NCBI GenBank assembly: GCA_031761405.1
Contig: JASEVX010000008.1
Coordinates: 39,432,483-39,496,482, forward strand
Reading direction: 5' to 3'
DNA length: 64,000 nt
From: Serripes groenlandicus
Lineage: Eukaryota > Mollusca > Bivalvia > Cardiida > Cardiidae
In this document: positions 58,801 to 64,000 of the stretch, one piece after another
Layout of the letters: each line of letters starts with the position of its first letter
How positions within the stretch are numbered: position 1 is the stretch's first letter
The notes under the pieces: model-generated
Seen by the model: only the letters and a program-made list of their open reading frames with translations
Database searches by the model: none
Told to the model about the DNA's origin: nothing
Position numbers and translations under genes: made by a program

Positions 58801-60120
58801 AGCAAAAAGATCAGCTCTTTGCTGATGCCACCTGGCAACTGCCTTTTTCAACCAGTCAATATGACTGGAACAAATGATGTAAGGGGTCACATTTCTGCTT
58901 AACCCTTTCCCTATTAGAGACGGTTTCTGAGGCCTTTGCAACAGACGATTTAGGGAAAGATTGTCGCTAAAAGAACAATTGCTCCTTATGAGAAAGTTAT
59001 CCTTTTGCCACAATGTTTGATAAATAGCTCATGTATAGGAATTTGGGATATTTCATGTTGATACCACTTTTTTGCGGGAAACGACGTCGTTCCATTGACG
59101 TTACGCCAAGATGAAGTGTTACGGAAATGACGTCACGTCCTTCTTTGGCTACGATACAGTCAACATTTAGGTTCAGGCGTAGAAGTCTAATGCTGTCGTT
59201 TTTTTGACGAACGGGAAAACATATTTCTTACAGAGTTCCATTTATTTGTAATGTTAATTCCCCCAAAACACTTTAATAAATATCGATTTAAAACAAAAAT
59301 ATATTAAAAAGACGACAATAATTTAAAAAATCCGTGTTTTTCGTGTCATTTTATACATACCCAAAATATCGATTTAAAAAAAAATATTAAAAAGACGACA
59401 ATAATTTATTTTCAATCCGTGTTTCTCGGCTCATTTTATACATACCCAAAATGGCGGCCCCCATGGATTTGGCCAGTTTCATTTCAGAAAGCTTCATGGG
59501 TTATTGAAAAAAAAAAAAAAAAAAAAAAATCTCACACCTGTTAACTATAAGCGAAAAAACCCATTCATGTTTTTTTTTCGTATAATCGAAAAAACCCATT
59601 ATGGGTTTTTTTCGTATTAGTATCAATTGTGAAATGACATGGGAAGAACAACACTTGATCAACTGCAGGTTTGTCGAATGTGCTAAAGGGTGAAGACAAA
59701 CGTTGATAGCAATTCGCATACGTATCAATACAAAAAAGTGAAGTTCAATTTATATACAGTAAAACCTGTGTTAGCGGTCACCTCTGTTAAGCAGCCAACT
59801 TGAACTCAGCCACAATTTGACTATCCTCTGGCTGGCTGCCTGATACAAGTTGGACAGTATATTCATTTATAGAGATTTGTCATATCTTCTTCAAAGTCGT
59901 CTGCTGAATAATTGTTGTATGTGGGAAAAGGCTATAACGTTGCTAATTTACTTGTTGTGGGGGTCCACGGCCAATGTCTTGATCGGGGGCGACTGACTGG
60001 CCGATGACGGGGGCGACTGGCTGGGCGTTACTGCAGAATCTGTGGTGGTTTTGTATTGGACCCGAGAATTGCCTTCCTCCACCCAATACAACTGGTTTGT
60101 TTTCCAATCGAAGTCCATGT
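37273..60120 (-). CDS. YWTD-propeller/EGF transmembrane receptor (LDL-receptor-related), 12 exons, 5'-incomplete
   Basis: Cell-surface type I receptor of the LDLR-related superfamily; the ligand cannot be read from the sequence. Joining 60120-59952, 56529-56392, 54943-54829, 54531-54372, 49970-49854, 49519-49283, 46154-45881, 45289-45150, 44065-43915, 42545-42418, 41071-40939 and 37849-37273 gives an open frame of 778 residues plus stop, with every intron GT-AG and every phase matching. Residues are numbered from the first whole codon of the 60120 exon. Order: YWTD blades (1-194; LYW at 10-12, HVYW at 57-60), EGF with six Cys (196-230), second propeller (about 234-535; NIYWCDS at 451-457), Pro-rich stalk (537-542), transmembrane helix (about 554-578), then a tail with 12 Tyr. 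No LDLa repeats or NPxY motif are seen. Family assignment is firm; orthology (LRP-like, EGF-precursor-like or cueball-like) is open. The start codon and signal peptide lie outside what I can recognise. Confidence 0.88.
38035..38150. mobile_element. MITE-A fragment
   Basis: GACGCCTCTGCAGCAGACGC CTTTTGAAAACATTGTGG and GCAATTGCTCTTTTTGCC; the right end is missing. Confidence 0.7.
38156..38379. mobile_element. MITE-C copy
   Basis: GAGCCGTTCCGTGAGAAACC to GTTGGTTTTCTCGCGGGTC, in the last receptor intron. Confidence 0.85.
38805..38975 (+). mobile_element. SINE fragment
   Basis: GTTCTGGATTCGATCCAATC B-box remnant, TATCGCTGTGATATAACTGA and AATACTGTTGAAAATATCG 3' body. Confidence 0.6.
38976..39632. 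other. intron DNA with weak dispersed repeat
   Basis: Only the ACCAATGTAGATCCAGAAAA/GCCTGCGGATCTTCGC block (39330), also seen as ACCAATGTAGACCAAGATCA at 39812, looks repetitive. Confidence 0.4.
39949..40015. mobile_element. MITE-E, perfect 67-bp palindrome
   Basis: Arms of 33 bp starting CCTATGTTGTGGGTACTCAA, one-base spacer (G at 39982). A half copy is at 39636-39660 and other copies are at 8838 and 44155. Confidence 0.9.
40020..40930. other. AT-rich intron DNA
   Basis: No ORF, repeat match or splice-supported exon seen between the palindrome and the transmembrane exon. Confidence 0.55.
40939..41071 (-). CDS. receptor exon (transmembrane segment, residues 544-587)
   Basis: Acceptor ACCGATCAG|TT, donor GACAG|GTATGT, phase 1 to phase 2. 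Encodes IVPIAAGAGGGIVVLIIVII then VIVYCNRKRND: a long hydrophobic helix with a GAGGG stretch, followed at once by a basic stop-transfer cluster, so the N-terminus is outside. Confidence 0.93.
41225..41397. mobile_element. MITE-F (ACAGTCAAACCTGTG family)
   Basis: TAGTTTAAAGACCAATCACG at the left, CAAAGGTGGTCTTTAGCACA TGTTTGACTGTA at the right; interior GGTCATTTATGCAGAAAATG is shared with 48112. Confidence 0.8.
41663..41895 (+). repeat. direct duplication, about 115 bp x 2
   Basis: TTCACTGTTTCATGCAGTGA to AAGTATAAACATAGAATAAA is repeated as TTCACTGTTTCATACAGTGA to AAGTATAAACATAAAACAAA. Confidence 0.85.
42418..42545 (-). CDS. receptor exon (propeller end and Pro-rich stalk, residues 501-543)
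   Basis: Acceptor TTCATTGCAG|G, donor CACCAG|GTAGGG, phase 2 to phase 1. Encodes RIFIINKLTGQEVSGVMG, the closing strands, and INSIHVSRLVNLPPSPPP. The propeller runs directly into a short proline stalk with no EGF or LDLa module between it and the membrane. Confidence 0.9.
42799..43028. mobile_element. MITE-A copy
   Basis: TTAACCCTTTCCCTCATACG, GCAGCAGACGACTTTGAACG; hairpin AATTGCACGTTTTGTGCAATT; end TATGAGGGAAAGGGTTAA. Confidence 0.93.
43676..43747. promoter_or_regulatory. CCAAT and CRE-like cluster in a receptor intron
   Basis: ATTGG (43676), ATGACGTC (43685), CCAAT (43701) and TGACGTCA twice (43731, 43740) within 72 bp. It resembles a CREB/ATF and NF-Y-type promoter or enhancer, but could be chance. 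Confidence 0.3.
43915..44065 (-). CDS. receptor exon (second propeller, residues 451-500)
   Basis: Acceptor TTTTGTTACAG|GC, donor AAAAG|GTAAAC, phase 1 to phase 2. Encodes NIYWCDSVKDKIEMVDNN, the best-preserved YWTD repeat of this propeller, and QPVAFDLHESRLYYIPGDK. Confidence 0.92.
44150..44222. mobile_element. MITE-E copy
   Basis: AAACCCTATAATGTGGTACT CAAAAGAATCG faces CTTCTTTTGAGTACCAACAA. Confidence 0.8.
44340..44402 (-). mobile_element. SINE-3 fragment (minus)
   Basis: AAGATCCTTGGTTCACAAAC, AAGTACTAGATCC and GCGTTGCCCAAGGACCACT parallel the 4280-4330 copy. Confidence 0.5.
44582..44795. mobile_element. MITE-B copy
   Basis: AACTGTTTCAGCGTCAATGG to GAGTTCGGCGCTGAAAGAGC; hairpin CAGCTCGTAACGAGCTG. 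Confidence 0.88.
44918..45085 (-). mobile_element. SINE-like element (minus)
   Basis: TTGATTGATTGATTGATTGA is a complement SINE tail; the rest (CCCATGTGTTTCCTTCC, TTGGCACGGAAACTTGCC) is a diverged body. It abuts the receptor exon at 45150. Confidence 0.5.
45150..45289 (-). CDS. receptor exon (second propeller, residues 404-450)
   Basis: Acceptor CTATTTTACAG|G, donor GAATG|GTATCA, phase 2 to phase 1. Encodes SIAWIEVGNEPRIMRSDLNG and SPEVIKFDQKN. A later in-phase donor (GATT|GTTTAC, 45135) also exists, but the chosen one joins FDQKNG to NIYWCDS, the normal blade spacing. Confidence 0.82.
45601..45667 (+). mobile_element. SINE-1 3' end fragment
   Basis: TATGACTGAATAATTATTAA, AACGCCGTTAAACCTCAATC and five ATCA repeats. 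Confidence 0.7.
45881..46154 (-). CDS. receptor exon (second propeller, residues 313-403)
   Basis: Acceptor CACACAG|CT (pyrimidine-poor), donor AATAG|GTGCGT, phase 1 to phase 2. Encodes FWALFLVLQENSVIYSSNCS, the usual LLLFA-type opening strand, then SSVIAVDVLTENTYVSYDRK and GVIKSIAVYN. An in-frame ATG lies just upstream, so it resembles a start with a signal peptide, but the phase match and blade homology favour an internal exon. Confidence 0.8.
46636..47300 (+). repeat. direct duplication of about 290 bp
   Basis: GATTGCAATTTCAAAATTGA, ACTTTACATTTGAAAGGGGA, GTGTATATTGTCTTAACTAA and GTGTAACATATTTC in 46670-46935 recur in the same order in 47060-47300. Confidence 0.85.
47301..48029. other. AT-rich intron DNA
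   Basis: Nothing supported. Confidence 0.55.
48030..48213. mobile_element. MITE-F copy
   Basis: ATACAGTCCAACCTGTGTTT AAAGACC at the left, AGCACAGGTTTGACTGTGC at the right; GGTCATTTATGCAGAAAATG inside. Confidence 0.85.
48361..48589. mobile_element. MITE-A copy
   Basis: TTAACCCTTTCCCTCATTTA, ACAGCAGACGGCTTTTTGAA; end GTATGTGGGAATGGGTTAA. Confidence 0.92.
48758..49060 (+). mobile_element. SINE-1 full copy
   Basis: Head CCCGGTAGCTCAGTCGGTAA, B box GAGTTCGAATCCCGGCTCGG, 3' body GCCGCCGTGATATAACTGAG, tail ATCAATCAATC. Target-site duplication ATCGTTGTGTT at 48747-48757 and 49057-49067. Confidence 0.95.
49125..49258 (+). mobile_element. SINE-2 fragment
   Basis: GACTCGCTGGTGCCAGGATA AATGGACC and GTAAGATCAACCAGGAATAA; adjoins the receptor exon at 49283. 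Confidence 0.55.
49283..49519 (-). CDS. receptor exon (start of second propeller, residues 234-312)
   Basis: Acceptor TCCTTTTTCAG|GT, donor GTCAG|GTAATG, phase 1 to phase 1. Encodes ADFSLVLDGLYGQVFQFQTN, then HPVAMTYDDARNILTWVDG, a blade where YWTD is replaced by LTWVD. An AG nearer the coding core (49447) would give a shorter exon that breaks the phase. Confidence 0.85.
49560..49830 (+). mobile_element. SINE-2 copy, diverged
   Basis: GGTCTCGGGTTCGATCCCAG (B box), GACTCGCTGGTGTCATGATA, AACGTCGTAATATAACTGTA and AGCGGTGTAAAACATCAAGC; lies just upstream of the exon ending at 49519. Confidence 0.7.
49854..49970 (-). CDS. receptor exon (EGF module, residues 195-233)
   Basis: Acceptor TTACTTTCAG|GC, donor TTCAA|GTAAGA, phase 1 to phase 1 (the usual symmetric EGF exon). 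Encodes ACDIDNNGCEHLCFSGDITR then CVCNLGYELDTDGKSC: six cysteines with C1-x6-C2-x3-C3-x8-C4-x1-C5-x12-C6 spacing. NNGCEHLC is the hallmark of EGF modules packed against YWTD propellers. Confidence 0.95.
50341..51132. mobile_element. MITE-A copy with amplified terminal repeat
   Basis: The left end (TTAACCC...GCAGCAGACGACTTTAA) is followed by many extra copies of itself before the normal hairpin AAATTGCTCATCATGAGCAATTT (about 51031) and right end GTATGCGGGAAAGTATTAA. Confidence 0.85.
50345..50945 (+). repeat. 41-bp tandem array, about 14 copies
   Basis: Unit ACTTTCCCACATACAACAAA TCTGCAGCAGACGACTTTAA T. Copies differ by few bases (TATGCAG, TCTACAG, CTCACATAG), indicating recent spread from a MITE-A end. 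Confidence 0.95.
51311..52480. mobile_element. fold-back element with arms of C/G-run repeats
   Basis: Left arm (to about 51770): many copies of GGACAATTACCCCCC with GGACGATTACCCCC variants, then GACAAATTAATTGGGTAATT and GGTCACAGGTAAAAT. The right arm (52064-52470) is the reverse complement in the same order. The loop holds GCGTAACATGTACAGCACC-like repeats. Outer flanks both show CCGTTTTAAA/TTTAAAACCG. Confidence 0.85.
52480..52548 (-). mobile_element. SINE-3 fragment (minus)
   Basis: TAGTTATATCACGGCTACAG TTCATTTATTCATAACCCTGGG, joined to the right end of the fold-back element. Confidence 0.55.
52553..54010 (+). repeat. segmental duplication, copy B
   Basis: Matches 31500-31940 and 34409-35142 in order and orientation with moderate divergence; it lies in the receptor intron before the EGF exon. 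A stretch about 53250-53730 has no counterpart in copy A. Confidence 0.85.
54170..54330 (-). mobile_element. SINE-3 copy (minus)
   Basis: The complement has TCCCGTGTTCGATCCCCAGT (B box), GTCATGGTGAAGTGCCCATG and GTTTACCCAGGGATCATCC; close to the exon ending at 54372. Confidence 0.7.
54372..54531 (-). CDS. receptor exon (last blade of first propeller, residues 141-194)
   Basis: Acceptor TTTTGCAG|AAA, donor TTGG|GTAAGC, phase 0 to phase 1. Encodes KLVLCTIEDNINHFDVYFDE and ends STTQLNVLG, leading straight into the EGF module, the canonical order in LDLR-type propellers. Confidence 0.87.
54640..54779 (+). mobile_element. SINE-2 fragment
   Basis: GCGCTGTTGTCAGGATAAGC, CACCGTGACATGAGTGTAAT and AAAGCACTTTTAACACCACA. 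Confidence 0.65.
54829..54943 (-). CDS. receptor exon (YWTD blade, residues 103-140)
   Basis: Acceptor ATTCACTACAG|G, donor TATAAG|GTAAGC, phase 2 to phase 0. Encodes LLWNDDTYYGIIRPDGTGSQ and ends HGIAVYK: a blade in which YWTD has become LLWND, followed by the usual I-x-x-x-x-x-D-G turn. Confidence 0.9.
55429..55704. mobile_element. MITE-C copy
   Basis: GAGCCGTTTCATGAGAAAAC to CTCGTGGGACGGCTCA; GGTTTTCTC is duplicated at the right end. Confidence 0.9.
55705..56391. other. AT-rich intron DNA
   Basis: The block ATCTAGATTATTTATTTTC with TCAAACTTCCTGTCAAATTG and AACACCAATAATG (about 55910-56060) resembles 55158-55315, a diverged direct duplication; nothing else is seen. Confidence 0.5.
56392..56529 (-). 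CDS. receptor exon (YWTD blade, residues 57-102)
   Basis: Acceptor TTCTGGTTCTAG|T, donor GACAG|GTAAGA, phase 2 to phase 2. Encodes HVYWISRDGSTHKLYDWN and SNPSDIEYDRMND, continuous in sense with LAVDPHN before it and LLWNDD after it, as expected for adjacent propeller blades. Confidence 0.9.
56800..56998. mobile_element. MITE-A copy, diverged
   Basis: GAACCTTTCTGTCAAACAGA, ACGACTTTTGAAAACATTGC; end GTTGTATGAAGGAAAGGG. Confidence 0.65.
57000..57150 (+). repeat. ATC microsatellite, interrupted
   Basis: CATCATCATCATCATC at 57003 and scattered ATCATTATCATC to 57150. Confidence 0.85.
57360..57608 (+). mobile_element. SINE-1, 5'-truncated, precise insertion
   Basis: Starts mid-head (TCCAGGGGTTGTGAGTTCGA) and ends CCCCAATCAATCA; target-site duplication CTGTTATTTGAA at 57348-57359 and 57609-57620. 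The sister element at 58495 shows the empty site. Confidence 0.95.
57836..57965. mobile_element. MITE-A-related segment in element copy 1
   Basis: AACCCTTTTCCTATTAGAGA CGG, CAACAGACGATTTAGG and CCTTTTGCCACAATGTTTG; it has no far end and is part of the larger element. Confidence 0.6.
58495..59545 (+). mobile_element. tandem 1-kb element, copy 2
   Basis: Same order of blocks as copy 1, starting ATATCTATAGGTACTACCTA and lacking the SINE; has an extra TTACGCCAAGATGAAGTGTT segment near 59100. Confidence 0.85.
58899..59025. mobile_element. MITE-A-related segment in element copy 2
   Basis: TTAACCCTTTCCCTATTAGA, CAACAGACGATTTAGG, CCTTTTGCCACAATGTTTGA. Confidence 0.6.
59755..59935. mobile_element. 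MITE-F fragment next to MITE-A end
   Basis: TACAGTAAAACCTGTGTTAG CGGTCACC, then TCAAAGTCGTCTGCTGAATA and TGTATGTGGGAAAAGG; immediately downstream of the receptor exon at 59952. Confidence 0.55.
59952..60120 (-). CDS. receptor exon (YWTD blade, residues 1-56)
   Basis: Acceptor TTTACTGTAG|AC, donor AACAA|GTAAAT; enters in phase 1 and leaves in phase 2. Encodes MDFDWKTNQLYWVEEG, a clear blade motif, then a Ser/Pro/Gln-rich stretch (residues 32-45) containing SQSPP twice, then LAVDPHN leading into the next blade. The Ser/Pro insert sits in what should be a short inter-strand loop. Confidence 0.88.
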
Positions 60121-60399
60121 CTACAGTAAATTTATTTCGATTTGCTTAAATAGTGTTTAAAAATGATAATGACAAACAAATACATTGAGAGTACTGAAGT
60201 TAGAACAATGGCCCATTGCACGAAGCTTTTAATTTATTTAATGTTAAAAAGCTTTCTAACATCAATTAAGTAACATAATTGCCAATACAACCTGTACTTT
60301 TCACAACCACTCGGCAGAGGAGTGTCGAAGGTTAGATGTAGGCTACACTATACCCACAATCATACATGAACGTCAACATTTCATGGGCAACTGAATCCT

Positions 60400-61805
60400 A
60401 GTAATTTACGCCCAGTGATATATCTAAAATAATGTTTGACATCCTGGTAATTCACGAGCAGTGATTTATCTAAAATAATGTCTGTAAACCTGGATATTTA
60501 TACCCAGTGATATATATTTAAAATAATGCCTGCAATCCTGGTAATTTAGGCCCAGTTATCTATCTAAAGTAATGCCTGCAATCCTGGTAATTTAGACCCA
60601 GTGATCTATCTAAAATAATGCCTGCAATACTGGTAATTTAGGCCCAGTAATTTATCTAAAATAATGCCTGAAATCCTGGTAATTTAGGTCCAGTGGTATA
60701 TCTAAAATAATGTCTGTAATCCTGGTAATTTAGGCCCAGTGATTTATATATGCTTGCTATCCTCATCATTCAGGCCAAGTGATTTATGCAAAATAATGCC
60801 TGAAATCCTGGTAATTTAGGCCCAGTGAGTTATCTAAAAAAAATGCCTGACATCCTGATGATTTAAGCCTAGTGATTTATCTAAAATAATACCTGCAATC
60901 CTGATAATTTAGGCCCAGTGATTAATCTAAAATAACGCCTGAAATCCTGATAATTTAGGCTCAGTGGTATATATAAAATAAGGCCTGTTATCCTGGTAAA
61001 TTAGGCCCAGTGGTTTATCTAAAATAATACCTGATATCCTAGTAATTTAGGCGAAGCTGTACATATTAAATAATGCCTGCAATCCTGATAATTTACGCCC
61101 AGTGATTAATCTCAAATAATGCTTGAAATCCTGGTAATTTAGGCCCAGTGGTATATCTAAAACAAAGCCTGACATCCGGGTAATTCAGGCCCAGTTGTAT
61201 ATCTTAAATTATGCCTTTAACCCTGATATTTTAGGCCCAGTGATTTATCTCAAATAATGCTTGAAATCCTGGTAATTTAGGCCCAGTGGTATATCAAAAA
61301 TAATGTCTGCAGTCCTGGTAATTTAAGCCCAGTGTAATATCTAGAATAATGTCTATAATCCTGGTAATTTAGGCCCAGTGGTATTCCTCGAATAATGCAT
61401 GAAATCATGGAAATTTAGGTCCAGTGGTATATCTAAAGTAATGTCTGACATCATGTTTATTTAGGCCCAGTGAAAGATATAATGCTATGCCTTAAATCCA
61501 TGGTAATTTAGGCCCAGTGGTATATCTAAAATAATGTCTGCAATCCTGGTAATTTAGATCCAGTGTAAAATCTAGAATAATGTCTGGTAATTTAGGCCCA
61601 GTGGTATATCTAAAATTATGTCTGGACTCCTAGTAATTTAGTCCCAGTGGTATATCTAAAATAATGTCTGCAATCCTGGTAATTTAGGCCCAGTGATTTA
61701 TCTAAAATCATGCCTGCAATCCTGGTAATTTAGGTCCAGTGATTTTGTCTAAAATCATGCCTGCAATCCTGGTAATTTAGGCCCAGTGGTATATCTTAAA
61801 TAATG
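60400..61805 (+). repeat. 46-bp minisatellite, about 31 copies
   Basis: Unit CCTGCAATCCTGGTAATTTA GGCCCAGTGATTTATCTAAA ATAATG. Copies are well diverged (ACATCCTG, GGTATATCT), so older than the 36-bp and 41-bp arrays. It lies in the presumed intron upstream of the receptor exon at 60120. Confidence 0.95.
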
Positions 61806-61871
61806 CCACAACCATCGCATACTAAAGTAAACGGAATTACAATACGAGATGCGATTTTAAACAATACTTAC

Positions 61872-61909
61872 GACCGGTGTTGATTAACACTTTCCCACAT
61901 ACAACCAAT
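61872..61909 (-). CDS. candidate small upstream exon, partly MITE-derived
   Basis: A strong donor (GGTC|GTAAGT) ends a 38-nt open stretch that begins after TGCTACAG and reads LVVCGKVLINTG. It ends in phase 1, so C plus the AC of the next exon makes His, giving VLINTGH before MDFDW; VLINT is a typical between-blade segment of YWTD propellers. About 25 nt of the stretch, and the acceptor, belong to the end of a MITE-A copy (61885-62065). It could be an exonised MITE end, an exon interrupted by the MITE, or chance. Confidence 0.27.
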
Positions 61910-62065
61910 CTGTAGCAGGCGACTTTGAAAACATCTAGGCAAAACTATAAATACAATCTCCACAAATGAAAGTATAATCATTGAATAGAGTTGACAACAT
62001 TATGGCAATAGTAGAACTCTCTCATAATGAACAATTTCACAATGATTCCAAAAGTCGTCTGCTGT
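61885..62065. mobile_element. MITE-A copy
   Basis: TTAACACTTTCCCACATACA, GTAGCAGGCGACTTTGAAAA; far end CCAAAAGTCGTCTGCTGTGA. Confidence 0.8.
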
Positions 62066-63433
62066 GAAATATTTAAAAGAAGCCTGTGATTACATTTAGA
62101 ATTATATATAGTTTACATAATTCACTTCTCTTTTGTCAAGATGAATGTATATCTAAGTAACCTTATGACTTGAATGGAAAAATGAACAACTGCATAGCGA
62201 AAACGTAATTTCAGAAGTGTTAATGCAGATCAGAAAACATACGCACTAGTTCAAATCTATTAACGATGATGTCCTTGGGTAAAATGGTTTTTGAGCGAAG
62301 GGTCGCGAAGCGATCCGAAAGCTTATAGCATGCCTGCTTTCGAAAATCCAACTTAAAGCTGCAACCACACTCTACCGCGGAAGGATTTGAGATTACTTCA
62401 TTTGATTGGCTTTCATTCGCATCGCACTACTTTCGACACGCCTTTTTGCCCGAGTCCGCATTCCTCATGAATGAGTTCAAAAAGTAATTCCACTGTGGAC
62501 TAGATTGTTATAAATATGTACAATGTCAAATACTTTTGATTTCATTCAATATTATCACACTGTAGACTAGGCACCCAATCACTTTAAACAACGTTTTATA
62601 ATATCATAATGTATATACACAGAAAACTGATAAACTCAGAGGAACACTTTGAAATGGCAGGCTTCGAACGTTTTCATTAATGAACTGTCAGTGTTCACCC
62701 TTTACATGATAGAATACGACACAAATGAAGCGGGTGAATTTTGTGTCGTATTCTAGAAAGTGTAACAATTACTCAAAATGACTTATTCCTCCCTTTTACA
62801 CAATGTCTCAAACCTGTAGCATGAAAATTAATTCAATATTCTAGATATCACACACTTTTCTACAACTATTCTTATACCATTTACCGCCACTTATCTGCGT
62901 TCATGTTATTAGGCGGGGACAGTGTATAACACTGTCCCTGTATTAGGGGGAAATCTAGCAGAATACTTTTGAAAATCATTGTGCCAACGCTTCCCGCTTT
63001 ATTCAGTTAAACTTATTATTCCCATATTTTTGTTTGGATATGTTCCAATTCGCCGGCCTCTAATTTCGGTTTAGAGAAAAAGGGTAAGTAAGTTGTAAAA
63101 CTATCAGATCATAAACGGTTATGAGGTAATCGTCTCCTGTTACTATCTCGATTATATAACTGATTCTCGCTCAATAAGTTCAGAGAGCGGTCATACAGGG
63201 CATGAATAAATGGTCTCTTCCTTTATTCCTTTCCTCTATGTTTTGAATTAAGGTTTAATTAATGTCTTTCGGATAAACATACACAAGGATAATATAATAG
63301 TTTGCATAAGGTAGTGTTATTGCATTATTTACTGCGAATGGACAGATACTCAAATTATTCTTAAAGGTTAATTAGCGCATCTGCGTATTCCGATCAGGAT
63401 CTGCATTGCACACACAAATTAGTCATAGAAAGT
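62066..63433. other. AT-rich DNA with small hairpins, no exon recognised
   Basis: Contains hairpins AGAATACGACACAAATG/TTTGTGTCGTATTCT (62711-62755) and GGGGACAGTGTATAACACTG TCCC (62915-62938). The missing 5' exons of the receptor may be here or beyond 64000, but none is convincing. Confidence 0.5.
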
Positions 63434-63662
63434 TTAACCCTTTCCCTCATATAGACGCTTTCTGACGCATCTACAGCAGACGGCTTTTTGAAAACATAGT
63501 GACAAAAGGAGAAATTGCACAACACGTGCAATTTCTCCTTTTGAAACTGTTTTCAACTTTTAGTCTTATGCTTTCCATTCAAATATAGAGATTTTCCATT
63601 TTTTGTAAAAAATATGTTCAAAGTCGTCTGCTACAGAATTGCCGTATGAGGGAAAGTGTTAA
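63434..63662. mobile_element. MITE-A copy
   Basis: TTAACCCTTTCCCTCATATA, ACAGCAGACGGCTTTTTGAA; hairpin AATTGCACAACACGTGCAATT; end GTATGAGGGAAAGTGTTAA. Confidence 0.92.
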
Positions 63663-63978
63663 AGGATTTCTTTTTTGTAACACAGAATTCATTTGTTTCT
63701 TATGTGTTGAACCTAAGACAGGTCTTATACTTATTGTCATGCTGGTTTTCACAGTTACAGCGTCAACATCAATGAAGGTACTTCGCTAATTAGTGCTATC
63801 AGCGCTCTGATTAACACAAAGTGCGACAAGACAGAACATAATTATATTCAGTTGGTTTTAAACTACCATATCTTTTTTGTTCACTGAGTGAACGCCGAAA
63901 GGGTTATTTTACGAATAGTTTAACCATTTATATGATATGATAATTTGAAAATCGACTACATTGAAAGCATTTGACGAA

Positions 63979-64000
63979 ATATCGAGGGCTTGGCGTGAAA
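63979..64000. mobile_element. MITE-D terminal repeat cut by window end
   Basis: TATCGAGGGCTTGGCGTGAA A is the same end as at 9013; the rest lies beyond the window. Confidence 0.75.

Overview
This is eukaryotic, AT-rich, intron- and repeat-dominated DNA, most probably from a bivalve mollusc. The clues are tRNA-derived SINEs ending in CAATCAATC tails with a conserved 3' body (GCCGTGATATAACTGA...GGCGTTAAACCC), very many short palindromic elements, long minisatellites, and a satellite-bearing element with GACAGACAGACG and GGGGGAGACAT ends. I know these repeat types from mollusc genomes, but the species is not determinable from the sequence alone. I see no prokaryotic features, no rRNA and no convincing functional tRNA.

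One gene is solid. On the minus strand, twelve phase-compatible exons from 60120 down to 37273 encode the C-terminal 778 residues of a single-pass membrane receptor: part of a YWTD (LDL-receptor class B) propeller, an LDLR-type EGF module, a second and rather degenerate YWTD propeller, a transmembrane helix, and a tail of about 200 residues with 12 tyrosines. The 5' end (signal peptide and first blades) is not recognisable before the window ends at 64000. A small 38-nt exon at 61872-61909, partly made of a MITE end, is a possible next exon upstream.

A second set of minus-strand coding pieces lies at 20081-16748. An exon with an acidic Tyr-x-x-Leu motif splices in phase to a terminal exon, and a second, phase-compatible terminal exon follows. 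They look like cytoplasmic-tail exons. Their entry phase is the same as that of the tail exon of the first gene, and I found no transmembrane exon between 20 and 37 kb. They may be alternative tails of the same receptor, or the remains of a tandem paralogue. A diverged segmental duplication (31.5-35.1 kb versus 52.55-54.0 kb) fits the paralogue reading.

Layout: 1-14 kb is intergenic, with MITEs and SINEs, including a SINE-derived poly-G multimer at 7.3-7.6 kb. 14.2-16.5 kb is a 32-bp minisatellite of about 71 copies. 16.7-20.1 kb holds the orphan tail exons. 20.4-22.1 kb is an 81-bp array. 23.2-31.4 kb is a triplicated 2.5-kb unit carrying a SINE and a 36-bp minisatellite. 31.9-34.4 kb is a mobile element with a 156-bp tandem core. 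37.3-60.1 kb is the receptor gene, whose introns hold most MITE copies, a fold-back element with G/C-run arms (51.3-52.5 kb), a 41-bp array grown from a MITE end (50.3-50.95 kb) and a tandem pair of 1-kb elements (57.2-59.5 kb). 60.4-61.8 kb is a 46-bp minisatellite. Exon boundaries were found by reading splice signals and phases by eye; no transcript or database search was available.
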